DNA from: Macrostomum hystrix
Lineage: Eukaryota; Platyhelminthes; Macrostomidae
Direction: 5' to 3'
NCBI GenBank assembly: GCA_950097015.1
Contig: CATNEN010000011.1
Location: 3,376,501 to 3,440,500, forward strand
Length of the DNA: 64,000 nt
Shown here: positions 42,674 to 51,611 of the stretch, piece by piece
Position numbering within the stretch: the stretch's first letter is position 1
Layout: every line of letters starts with the position of its first letter
Translations under genes and position numbers: made by a program
The notes under the pieces: generated by a model
Told to the model about the DNA's origin: nothing
The model's database searches: none
Seen by the model: only the letters and a program-made list of their open reading frames with translations

Positions 42674-45600
42674 TCAATCGTGGGTCACGACACTGCCGAA
42701 CCGTTGAGGCGGTGCACGATGCCTCTCAGAACGACGCAGCGGTGGCATTGGTGGCGCTGGGCTTGTCGGCGCACCCGCTGGCTGGGGTGGCAGCTCACCG
42801 TCACCGTCATCGTCGCACCAGCCGCGGCGGTTGTCTGGGATGCAGCGGCTGATGTGCCAGCGACTGCCATCGGTTAGCGTCAGTGTGTTGCCGTTGCGAC
42901 CGACGACCGTCATCGGCTCGGAGATGCCGCTGCCGAGTTTGCTTTTCTTCGGTCGGCGTACGCGGACACGACTGCCGACGGTCAATGCGGCGCTCCGCGA
43001 TTGCTGATTCTGCTTGGAAGGTTTCCGGCGACTTTCGGCTCGCTGCTGTTGTTCCTGGACGGTGCGCCGCAGCGCCTGGCTGGGCGCGGACTCAGGCTCG
43101 GCCGGTTGAAGCCGGTCAAGATGCAGGCGAAGCTTCCGCCCTAGCATCATCTCGGCCGGGGTCTTCTTGGTCAGCGCGTGTTCAGCCGATCGATACGCTA
43201 GCAGGAGTTCCTGCACAGCTTGCTTCATGGCCACGCCGTCGGCCAACAGGGCTCGTAGAGAAGACTTGATGAAGCCGTTGAACCTTTCGACTCCGCCGTT
43301 CTGCTGCGGACAATAGAATGGAGTCCGGCGATGCTTGATGCCAAGTGAGCTGAGGAAGTCCGTGAACTCGCTCGACACGAATTGTGGTCCGTTGTCAGTT
43401 GTGATCTCGTCTGGCAGGCCCCAGCGGACGAACAGGCTGCGAAGGGCCTCGATGCAGGCAGTAGAGGTTACGGATGAAGACGCGATGATCTCGGGCCACT
43501 TGGAGTAGAGGTCGTGGACTACGATGAGGAATCTGTGCGAATTTGGCGCTTCGGTTGCCGGGAGCTCTCCGACGATGTCGACTTGGAGCTGTCTCCACGG
43601 GCCGGCTGGTAGTCCCGTGGTTGACCAGGGCACCTTGATCGGCTTGAACGCCTTCTCCGACAGAATGCAGGCACTGCAGTTCCTCACGAATGTCTCCACG
43701 TCGCTGTCAATGCGCGGCCACCAGACAGTTTCGCGGCATCGCGCCTTGACCTTCGCCACGCCGAGATGCCCTTGATGCGCCTCCGTCAACACCAGGTCGC
43801 GGAGTGAGGCTGGGATGACCGCACGGCTGCCTCTCGCCAGACAGCGCCCGTCGTTCCACAGGCAGAGCTCGTGCTGCACCTGATGGAAACCCTTCAGGTC
43901 GCTAGGAGTCTCGGTGGGCCATCCGTTGAGCACGAACTGAACGACTCGCTGCAGTTGGTCATCGCTAGCTGTGGCCTCGGCGAGCTGAGCAACTGAAATA
44001 GGCTCGGAGCTCCTGGCAAGCACTAGGTTGATGTCTGACTCAGTTTGACGTTGATCAATCGATTCTTGGCCGATCTTTTTACGATCGTAGCCGTAGCGGG
44101 ACAGAAAGTCAGGTTTGACGTTTAGCTTACCAGGAACATACTCGATGTCAAAATCGTAGACGAAGAGTCGCTCACACCAGCGTTGAAGCCGAAGAGGCCG
44201 CTGGCCGCTTCCGCGTGCTGATAGCAGGGTGGTCAGAGCCTGGTGGTCGGTCAGCAGCTTGAACTTCCGGCCGTACAGCAGAAGGTGCCAGTGCTCGCAG
44301 CTCCAGACGCAGGCCAGGGCCTCCTTCTCCGTCGCGGAGTAACGGCGCTCGGTGTCGGACAGAGCGCGCGAGGCGAAGGCGACTGGACGAAGTTGTCCAC
44401 GCTCGTCAATTTGGCCCAGAGTAGCGCCCAGGGCGACGTCGCTGCTGTCACACGAGACGACTGTTTCGTGGCTCTGATCGAAGAATTTTAGGCACGGCGC
44501 AGATGAGATGAGCCGCTTGACCTCACTGAAGGCTGCCTCGCACTTCTTATCCCAGTTCCAGGGCACATCCTTGCGCAGGAGTGCTGTCAGCGGCTCGGCG
44601 ACATGCGACAGGTTCTTGATGTAGAACTGGAGAAACTTTGCGAAACCGAGGAAGGAAGCAAGCTCGGACGCGTTCGTCGGTGCCTTGAGTTGCTCTACTG
44701 ACTCAGCGTGGGACTGAAGCGGCTGGATGCCGGTGGCGCTGATCCGATGTCCGACGAACTGGATCTCTGGAACCTTGAAAACGCACTTCTTGAGGTTGAT
44801 GGTGACTCGGTGATGCAGCAGCTTGTCCAGGACTCGGAAAAGGCGTTTGTCATGCTCGGCTTCCGTTGCCGCGTGCACCGCGATGTCATCTTGATAGTGC
44901 ATGATGCCGTCGATGCCTTCCAGGATCTTGCCGACGACCTTCTGGAAGGCCGCCGGAGCTGAGCTGATTCCGAATGGCATTCGCTTGAATCGGTACAGGC
45001 CGGATTCTGTGTGGAAGCAGGTCAGGTTCTTGGCGTCTTCGTGCAGCGGCAGTTGCAGGTACGACTGGTTGAGATCAATCCGCGAGAACCACTTGGAGTT
45101 GGAAAACTCGGTAACTAGGTCGGCGAATGTTGGCAGTGACATCGAGTCTGGGACAATCGCCTTGTTGACACTGCGCAGATCGACGCAGAGGCGAAGCTTC
45201 CCGTCAGACTTCCTGGCGCAAGTGACATTCGATTGCCAATCAGGAACGTCGCCTTCGGCGCGCTCGATGATGCCTTCTTCCTTCCAGCGATGGATCTCCG
45301 CAGCACACTCTTGGCGCAGAGCGAGCGGCAGCCGGCGCATCCGCTGGGCTACCGGCGGCACGGTCGGGTCTACCCTGGGGCGGTGGCAGAAGCCCTTGAT
45401 CTCGCCGAGACCGGTGCCTAAAGTGTGGTACTTGGCAGGAATCCAATCTGGCATAGGTGGCCTACCTGAAGCCTCGTTACCCGAGCTAATAGTGAAGATT
45501 TGATGGCCGGAAGGTCCGAGGACCTTGCAGTCGAGTTTGTCCATCAGGTCGATGCCCATCAGGTCGTCGCCGTCCATCACAATTGTGAAGGTGAACAACG

Positions 45601-46732
45601 GAAGCTGAACGCCGTCGAACTCGACCCTGGCATCGATCTCGCCGGCGACGCTGATACTGGAGCCGTTGTAGGAAAGCAGCTTCTTGTCGCACGGGCGCAG
45701 AGGAATTTTAGATCCGAAGATTTTGCGGCTTGCCTCCATGCTGAGGATGGAGACTTTGGCGGCTGTGTCCACCAGTAACGGGATGCTGTGACCATTGATT
45801 CTTATGCTGGCCCTCTTGTATTGGCCTTTGTGGCTCGACCCGACAGCGAAGATACTCTGCTGTCTGGAGCTGTCTATCTCGACGCCTTGAATCTTCTTTT
45901 GGCCTGAGGTCGGTGCCGTCGTGCTGCTCTTGCACACCTTGGCGAAGTGGTTGAGCCTCCCGCACTTCGTGCACGCCTTGCCTCGTGCCGCACAGCGCGG
46001 ATCACTGCCTGTGCGGTGGCCTCGCTGGCCGCAGTGCGAGCAGCAGAACTGGTTCTGCTGACCCGTCTGGCGCTGCTTGGCGTCGTAGGAAGCTCTCTTA
46101 AAGTTGATCTTCTTGATGCTGTCGTCGGCTGCTGTCTTGCCAGTCAGCGACTTCTCACTGTGGACCGCCATTTCCACCTGGGCTGCAATTTGGATTGCCC
46201 CGCCCAGCGTGAGCTCCTTCTCAAGTAGGAGTCTTTCGCGCACCTTTGAGGACGAGGTGCCAAAGATCAGCTGGTCCAGGATGAGGTCGTCATGGAGGAC
46301 TCCAAACTGGCAGTCCTTGGCGGCATGGCGCAGATTTGCCACAAAGGCTTGCACGCCTTCGGCGCTTCGCTGGACGCACTTCCGGAATTCGTGCCTCTTG
46401 GCATACACGCTCACTGCTGGCTGGAAGTGCTGCTTCAGGAGATCGCATGCCGCTGCTAGTGTTGTCGGAGCCGTTTCCTGGTCAGCCGAGAGAGTCCGGT
46501 AGATTCGTACTCCTTCGCGCCCAAGGCAGTGGGTGAGCAGCGCAATCTTCCTGGCTTCTTGCAGGCTATCGATTCCGGATGCTAGCAGGTAGGTGTCAAA
46601 CTCAGCGGCCCAGATTTCCCACGAAACTGCAGGTGTTCCTGGGTTGTCCAGAAATGGTGGAGGTTCTCTGAGGTTCAGGCGTAGTGCTGGCGCTGTGGCA
46701 TTCTCAGTGCTACCCATTTCCGATTGGCTCAA
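42674..46732 (-). CDS. Gypsy 2 Gag-Pol polyprotein
   Basis: 1352 codons without a stop. Order: a Gag region (about 1-220), two zinc knuckles (CCSHCGQRGHRTGSDPRC and CTKCGRLNHFAKVC), a protease with the uncommon Asp-Thr-Ala triad (LLVDTAAKVSIL, where D-T/S-G is usual), RT (DLRSVNKAI, WFSRIDLNQSYLQ, YQDDIAVHA), RNase H (VVSCDSSDVALGATL, SATEKEALACVW, LTDHQALTTL), integrase zinc finger (HQGHLGVAKVKARC...CSACI), and the DDE core (QVDIVGELP, TTDNGPQFV, NGGVERFNG). The tail has RVRVRRPKKSKLG and a small beta-rich module (MTVVGRNGNTLTLTDG). Gag and Pol are fused in one frame, so no frameshift is needed. Because RT, RNase H and integrase residues are all present, activity is plausible. Confidence 0.95.
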   Translation of the reverse strand: MSQSEMGSTENATAPALRLNLREPPPFLDNPGTPAVSWEIWAAEFDTYLLASGIDSLQEARKIALLTHCLGREGVRIYRTLSADQETAPTTLAAACDLLKQHFQPAVSVYAKRHEFRKCVQRSAEGVQAFVANLRHAAKDCQFGVLHDDLILDQLIFGTSSSKVRERLLLEKELTLGGAIQIAAQVEMAVHSEKSLTGKTAADDSIKKINFKRASYDAKQRQTGQQNQFCCSHCGQRGHRTGSDPRCAARGKACTKCGRLNHFAKVCKSSTTAPTSGQKKIQGVEIDSSRQQSIFAVGSSHKGQYKRASIRINGHSIPLLVDTAAKVSILSMEASRKIFGSKIPLRPCDKKLLSYNGSSISVAGEIDARVEFDGVQLPLFTFTIVMDGDDLMGIDLMDKLDCKVLGPSGHQIFTISSGNEASGRPPMPDWIPAKYHTLGTGLGEIKGFCHRPRVDPTVPPVAQRMRRLPLALRQECAAEIHRWKEEGIIERAEGDVPDWQSNVTCARKSDGKLRLCVDLRSVNKAIVPDSMSLPTFADLVTEFSNSKWFSRIDLNQSYLQLPLHEDAKNLTCFHTESGLYRFKRMPFGISSAPAAFQKVVGKILEGIDGIMHYQDDIAVHAATEAEHDKRLFRVLDKLLHHRVTINLKKCVFKVPEIQFVGHRISATGIQPLQSHAESVEQLKAPTNASELASFLGFAKFLQFYIKNLSHVAEPLTALLRKDVPWNWDKKCEAAFSEVKRLISSAPCLKFFDQSHETVVSCDSSDVALGATLGQIDERGQLRPVAFASRALSDTERRYSATEKEALACVWSCEHWHLLLYGRKFKLLTDHQALTTLLSARGSGQRPLRLQRWCERLFVYDFDIEYVPGKLNVKPDFLSRYGYDRKKIGQESIDQRQTESDINLVLARSSEPISVAQLAEATASDDQLQRVVQFVLNGWPTETPSDLKGFHQVQHELCLWNDGRCLARGSRAVIPASLRDLVLTEAHQGHLGVAKVKARCRETVWWPRIDSDVETFVRNCSACILSEKAFKPIKVPWSTTGLPAGPWRQLQVDIVGELPATEAPNSHRFLIVVHDLYSKWPEIIASSSVTSTACIEALRSLFVRWGLPDEITTDNGPQFVSSEFTDFLSSLGIKHRRTPFYCPQQNGGVERFNGFIKSSLRALLADGVAMKQAVQELLLAYRSAEHALTKKTPAEMMLGRKLRLHLDRLQPAEPESAPSQALRRTVQEQQQRAESRRKPSKQNQQSRSAALTVGSRVRVRRPKKSKLGSGISEPMTVVGRNGNTLTLTDGSRWHISRCIPDNRRGWCDDDGDGELPPQPAGAPTSPAPPMPPLRRSERHRAPPQRFGSVVTHD

Positions 46733-46844
46733 CTGGCTGACTTGCAGTTGTGAGTGCCGTATGAGTGCGAAAATCGCTTAGTGGGCCTGGCTGCCGTGAG
46801 TTGATTGGCTGGACTGCGCTGGTTTGGGGGGTTTGCTCTAACCC

Positions 46845-46859
46845 CTGCTTGCGATGCCA
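46845..46859 (-). promoter_or_regulatory. Gypsy 2 tRNA primer-binding site
   Basis: TGGCATCGCAAGCAG starts one base after the 5' LTR and is identical to the PBS of Gypsy 1. Here the gag ATG lies 113 nt further on, so the PBS is outside the coding region. Confidence 0.88.
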
Positions 46860-46860
46860 G

Positions 46861-47034
46861 TGTTGTGGCTGCTAGCCAAATAAGCGAGGCGAGGCCAAGT
46901 CCAGTTAACCAAGGGTGAGGGTGCTCTCTCGCGTAGCGAGAGCCGTGTATATATATTATTGAACTTGAACCTCACATGTACATTGATTACATAAGTACAC
47001 TATGAGCAAATGTGCACGTAGGCCATTCACAACA
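46861..47034 (-). repeat. Gypsy 2, 5' LTR
   Basis: 174-bp direct repeat identical by eye to the 3' LTR. It should carry the promoter of the element. Confidence 0.95.
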
Positions 47035-47512
47035 CCCACAGCCTTGTGTATCCCACACTGTCCCAGATCCCACAGCCTTGTGTATCCCACACTCTCCCAG
47101 ATCCCACAGCCTTGTGTATCCCACACTCTCCCAGATCCCACAGCCTTGTGTATCCCACACTGTCCAAGATCCCACAGCCTTGTGTTATCCCACACTCTCC
47201 CAGATCCCACAGCCTTGTGTATCCCACACTCTACCGGATCCCACAGCCTTGTTAATCCCACACTCTACCAGATCCCACAGCCTTGTGTATCCCACACTCT
47301 ACCAGATCCCACAGCCTTGTGTATCAAACACTCTACCAGATCCAACATTTTCCCAGATCCCGCAGCCTTGTGTATCCCACACTCTCCCAGATCCCACAGC
47401 CTTGTGTATCCCACACTCTCCCAGATCCCACAGCCTTGTGTATCCCACACTCTCCCAGATCCCACAGACTTGTGTATCCCACACTCTCCCAGATCCCACA
47501 GCCTTGCTTATC
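47035..47512. repeat. 34-bp minisatellite, right part
   Basis: Continuation of the array at 42139-42369, about 14 units with substitutions such as CTCTACCAG. The first bases are the target duplication of Gypsy 2. Confidence 0.95.
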
Positions 47513-47889
47513 CAGTACAATCCAAATTTTTACAGCATTTTTCCTCAACGTCTTAATCCTTAATCTTTAATCTTTAACATCCTGAACTTAATTGATACTG
47601 AAATTTGTGATTATTTAATTAGAATCGCATAAAGCATTTCTAGTTAGTTATGTGCGCTTGTCAATAGGACCATAGACAGTCACACCCGGCCTAAAAATCT
47701 CAATAATTATATTGAGAAGCAAAAAACTTCCTAATCAAATTCTGTTGGTAGACGCTATCACACACTTGTGTGTTGCTGTGGCATCGGCTATTTTAAAAGT
47801 AACCGCCAGCGGGTATTAAATAGCAATTTAAATACTAATTTGTTGCAAATTTATGCTCTGAAAAAAGTTATTAACGAAAAACAGGCAGC
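47513..47889. other. 5' flank of the FAM78-like gene
   Basis: AT-rich, probably promoter and 5' UTR. No defined element was seen. Confidence 0.45.
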
Positions 47890-50800
47890 ATGTCAAAGTT
47901 CAATGTGGACAAGATTTCTGTTAGCCAGACAAAATGCTTCTTCGACGACAAGACTGGCACGAAAGTTTACGAGAAGCCCTGCCTCATGCAATACGAGAGT
48001 CAGCACTTCAAATGCAAGGCCATCATTGAGTTAGAGGAGTGTGTTGCTGATCGCAATTGGACTATTGGTCTCATACAGGTGCGTTTCAACTCCCGCCGTC
48101 TCTCATCCACCTGTTCTCATCCCCCTGTTCTCATCCACCTGTTCTCAAAAACCTGTTCTCAAACACATGTTCTCAAACACCTGCTCTCATCCACCTGCTC
48201 TCATCCACCTTTTCTCATCCACCTGTTCTCATCCACCTGCTCTCATCCACCTGTTCTCATCCACCTGTTCTCATTCACCTGTTCTCATCCACCTGCTCTC
48301 ATCCACCTGTTCTCAAACACCTGTTTTCAAAAACCTGTTCTCAAACACATGTTCTCAAACACCTGCTCTCATCCACCTGTTCTCATCCACCTTTTCTCAT
48401 CCACCTGTTCTCATCCACCTGCTCTCATCCACCTGTTCTCAAACACCTGTTCTTAAAAACCTGTTCTCAAACACATGTTCTCAAACACCTGCTCTCATCC
48501 ACCTGCTCTCATCCACCTGTTCTCATTCACCTGTTCTCATCCACCTGCTCTCATCCACCTGTTCTCAAACACCTGTTTTCAAAAACCTGTTCTCAAACAC
48601 ATGTTCTCAAACACCTGCTCTCATCCACCTGCTCTCATCCACCTTTTCTCATCCACCTGTTCTCATCCACCTGCTCTCATCCACCTGTTCTCACCTTTGA
48701 GAACACCTGTTCTCAAAAACCTGTTCTCAAACACATTTTCTCAAACACCTGCTCTCATCCACCTGTTCTCATCCACCTGTTCTCATCCACCTGTTCTCAA
48801 ACACCTGTTTTCAAAAACCTGTTCTCAAACACATGTTCTCAAACACCTGCTCTCATCCACCTGCTCTCATCGACCTGTTCTCATCCATCTGCTCTCATCC
48901 GCCTGTTCTCAGACAATTGTTTACAAACACCTTTTCTCATCTACATGTTATCAAAAACCTGTTCTCATCGACATGTTCTCAAACACCTGTTCTGAACTAA
49001 CTTTTCTCAACCATCTATTCTCAAGCGCTTTTTCTCAAACATATTTTCCTAAACACCTGTTTTAAAAAACCTTTACTCAAACGCAATTACTTAGCTACTT
49101 ATTCTCAAACACTATTTCTTGAACACCTGTTCTCAATGACCTTTAGAACATCACATGTTCTAAAAGAGATGTTCTCCAACACCTGTTCACAAAAATCTCA
49201 AATCTCTGTTTTCAAATCACTTTCTCAAACACTTGTTTTCAGCTAAATTTTCTTAAAAACCTCGTCACCAGGTCTCAATCACCCGTTTTCAGTCACAGCT
49301 GTTATTACGTATCTGTTCTCAAATTAAATTTCCTAAACACCTGCTCTTAAACAAGTGCCTCAAATCACTTGTACTCAAACAACCGTACTCAAACACCCGT
49401 ACTCAAACACCTGTACTCAAACACCTGTACTCAAGCACCTGTACTCAAGCACCTGTACTCAAGCACCTGTACTCAAGCACCTGTACTCAAGCACCTGTAC
49501 TCAAGCACCTGTACTCAAGCACCTGTACTCAAGCACCTGTACTCAAACACCTGTACTCAAGCACCTGTACTCAAGCACCTGTACTCAAACAACCTGTACT
49601 TAAACACCCGTACTCAAACACCTGTTACTGCGCAGGCATGCGACAGCATGTACCTGGAGAACAAATACGGTCGGCACGGCAGCTCATTCTGGGAGTTTCA
49701 TCCAATCAAATCCGGCCGGCACCGGATGGTTAACGATAGCGACGGTAGGCAGTACCCGTTCTACAGTGTCACCTCCAGCAAGTGCGAGATTAACAGAGGA
49801 GCGGTGCATAATTGCGTAGTCAAACTGCAATACGCTGATCACTTTTATCCCACTGTGGTCTGGGATCTGCCATACTGCGGTGGAGCCAGACTTACTGAGG
49901 TCATCCGAAAACAGGACTTCTGGATCTGGCTCGTGAGCTGGGAGATTCTGGGAAAACTCAAATCATGTCCCCTCATACAAATATACATCCCCATCCCCCA
50001 TCCCCACATCCCAACATCCCCATCCCCACATCCCCACATCCCCACATCCCCATCCCCATATCCCATCCCCACATCCCATCCCCACATCCCATCCCCACAT
50101 CCCATCCCCACATCCCATCCCCACATACCCATCCCCATATCCCCCATCCCCACATCCCATCCCCACATCCCCATCCCCACATCCCCATCTCCATATCCCA
50201 TCCTCACATCCCCATCCCCACATCCCCATCCCCACATCCCCATATCCCCCATCCCCACATCCCATCCTCACATCCCCATCCCCACGTCCCCATCCCCACA
50301 TCCCCATATCCCCCATCCCCACATCCCCATCCCCACATCCCCATCCCCATATCCCCCATCCCCACATCCCCATCCCCATATCCCCATCCCCACATCCCCA
50401 TCCCACATCCCCATCCCCATATCCCCATCCCCACATCCCCATCCCCACATCCCCATCCCCATATCCCTCATCCCCACTCATCCTCTCATCCCGTAAATTC
50501 TGTCCCCTCCTTCCCGATTGCTTGTCGCATCCCTAAAAAATCGCATTGCCCACTGCTGCCAGGTGGCTGTACGCAGGGCAGGTCACTACAACCGCGGCAA
50601 CGACGTCTTCCACATGGGCAAGGACGAGCTGTTCATCCTGCGCAGCATGCGGTGGCACTACTGCCTGCACATGAACTTTGATCCCGACGAGCGAGTCGGC
50701 AAACGGCTTCGCTCCGTTGTTGATCGGCAGTTCGAGGAGCCCAGTATACTGTTGCACTCTGACGAGCCGGTGCCACTATCCGCAGTACATCCGCCGCATT

Positions 50801-51225
50801 GTAACGCTGCCCAGTCGTTGATCTGGTACCCGAATTCAACAAGTCGACAACAGCCGGAGCTACTGGTTCCGCCCAGGCAGATCATTGTGCCATGGGAGCG
50901 CTGGTCAGCTGAAATGCTTCCAGGCATGAAGGCGAAGCCTCCGCGACCGCGCGAAATGCGCGTCTGTCCGCTCTGGTCGAAGGACGCCAACATTGGCCTG
51001 GCCCCGGTGAAACTGCAGCATCAGCAGAAGCAGCTGCAGTTGAAGCAGCAGTTGAAGCAGCAGCGAGACCCATTAGCAGGCAAACTGATCAGACCCCAGA
51101 AGAAGAATGTCGTGGGCAGAGGGGACGTCTTTGGCGGCGCCTTGAACTCGGCTGAAGCTTCGTCGCTTATGATGTCAATCACAGATGCGACAGCAACAGC
51201 AGCAGCCACTGCGACATTGATCTAA
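47890..51225 (+). CDS. FAM78: FAM78-family protein, three exons
   Basis: Exons: 47890-48078, 49636-49932, 50563-51225, all phase 0 with GT-AG borders; 382 aa. FAM78A/B are conserved animal proteins of unknown biochemical role, about 280 aa. The match to FAM78 is by pattern: WTIGLIQ joined to ACDSMYLENKYG, SSFWEFHPI, the MVNDSDGRQYPFY block, YADHFYPTVVWDLP, LTEVIRKQDFWIWL joined to VAVRRAGHY, ILRSMRWHYCLHMNFDP, VGKRLR, and SLIWYPN. The C-terminal 90 residues are extra, with a Gln/Lys-rich segment (HQQKQLQLKQQLKQQ) that may form a coiled coil. No signal peptide or membrane segment is seen. Both introns are filled with tandem repeats, and the long ORFs through them are artefacts. Confidence 0.88.
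48104..49040. repeat. 14-bp minisatellite with higher-order structure, FAM78 intron 1
   Basis: Units TCATCCACCTGTTC and variants (TCAAACACCTGTTC, TCAAAAACCTG, TCAAACACATG). A block of AAACACATG...AAACACCTGCTC units recurs several times, which shows higher-order amplification. It degenerates toward 49040; 49041-49360 holds scattered decayed units. Confidence 0.93.
49365..49625. repeat. 14-bp minisatellite, second array in FAM78 intron 1
   Basis: About 18 units of TACTCAAGCACCTG or TACTCAAACACCTG, clearly derived from the same ancestral unit as the preceding array but more homogeneous. It ends 10 nt before the exon 2 acceptor. Confidence 0.95.
49975..50480. repeat. CCCCATCCCCACAT repeat in FAM78 intron 2
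   Basis: An irregular array of CCCCAT, CCCCACAT and CCCATAT words filling almost the whole 630-bp intron. The antisense strand is G-rich (GGGGAT/GGGGATGTGGGGAT). Confidence 0.95.
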
Positions 51226-51354
51226 AGACAGCATTATAACTAATTTTGAATTTTAAAACACAGTTTTTTATTTTTAAACACAGCTATTCTTGGTTCATTC
51301 AATTTATTTGAAAGCCGCTTCTATTGTGTAAAAAAGATGTACTTTTAAAATCGC

Positions 51355-51360
51355 AATAAA
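51355..51360 (+). terminator. Polyadenylation signal of the FAM78-like gene
   Basis: AATAAA about 130 nt after the stop codon, in AT-rich sequence; position suitable for 3' end formation. Confidence 0.5.
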
Positions 51361-51611
51361 ACAGTTCCTATGTACATTCGTTTATTGTCTGACGCCTAAC
51401 TTTCTTTGTTCAAAAAAGAAAATCTGTGAATTTCAATTTCACAGTCGAAGGCCTACAATGCCTTGGTATTATTTAGACATACGTGCATAATGAAAATATA
51501 CGGTTCACTGTCTACCCAGCAAGTTTTTCATTTCCATTTTGTTAACAGCAACAACTTCGGCGGAGCTTTGCTTGGTTATTAATTAGTTTGTAGGTTCATT
51601 ATGCTCACGTA

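Larger units (their letters stand above)
42365..47039 (-). mobile_element. Gypsy/Ty3 LTR retrotransposon 2, intact, with 5-bp target duplication
   Basis: The body is 42370-47034 (4665 bp) between direct CCCAC repeats (42365-42369, 47035-47039). The LTRs are 174 bp and identical by eye. A single uninterrupted Gag-Pol, a PBS and a purine tract are all present, so this looks like a very recent and possibly autonomous insertion. The target was one unit of the 34-bp array; the empty site (CAGATCCCAC joined to AGCCTTG) is an exact array sequence. Confidence 0.97.

Noticed and set aside
47002-47563. Proline/serine-rich ORFs in the 34-bp array
   Set aside because: Repeat artefact; all frames are open and Gypsy 2 splits the array without any sign of selection.
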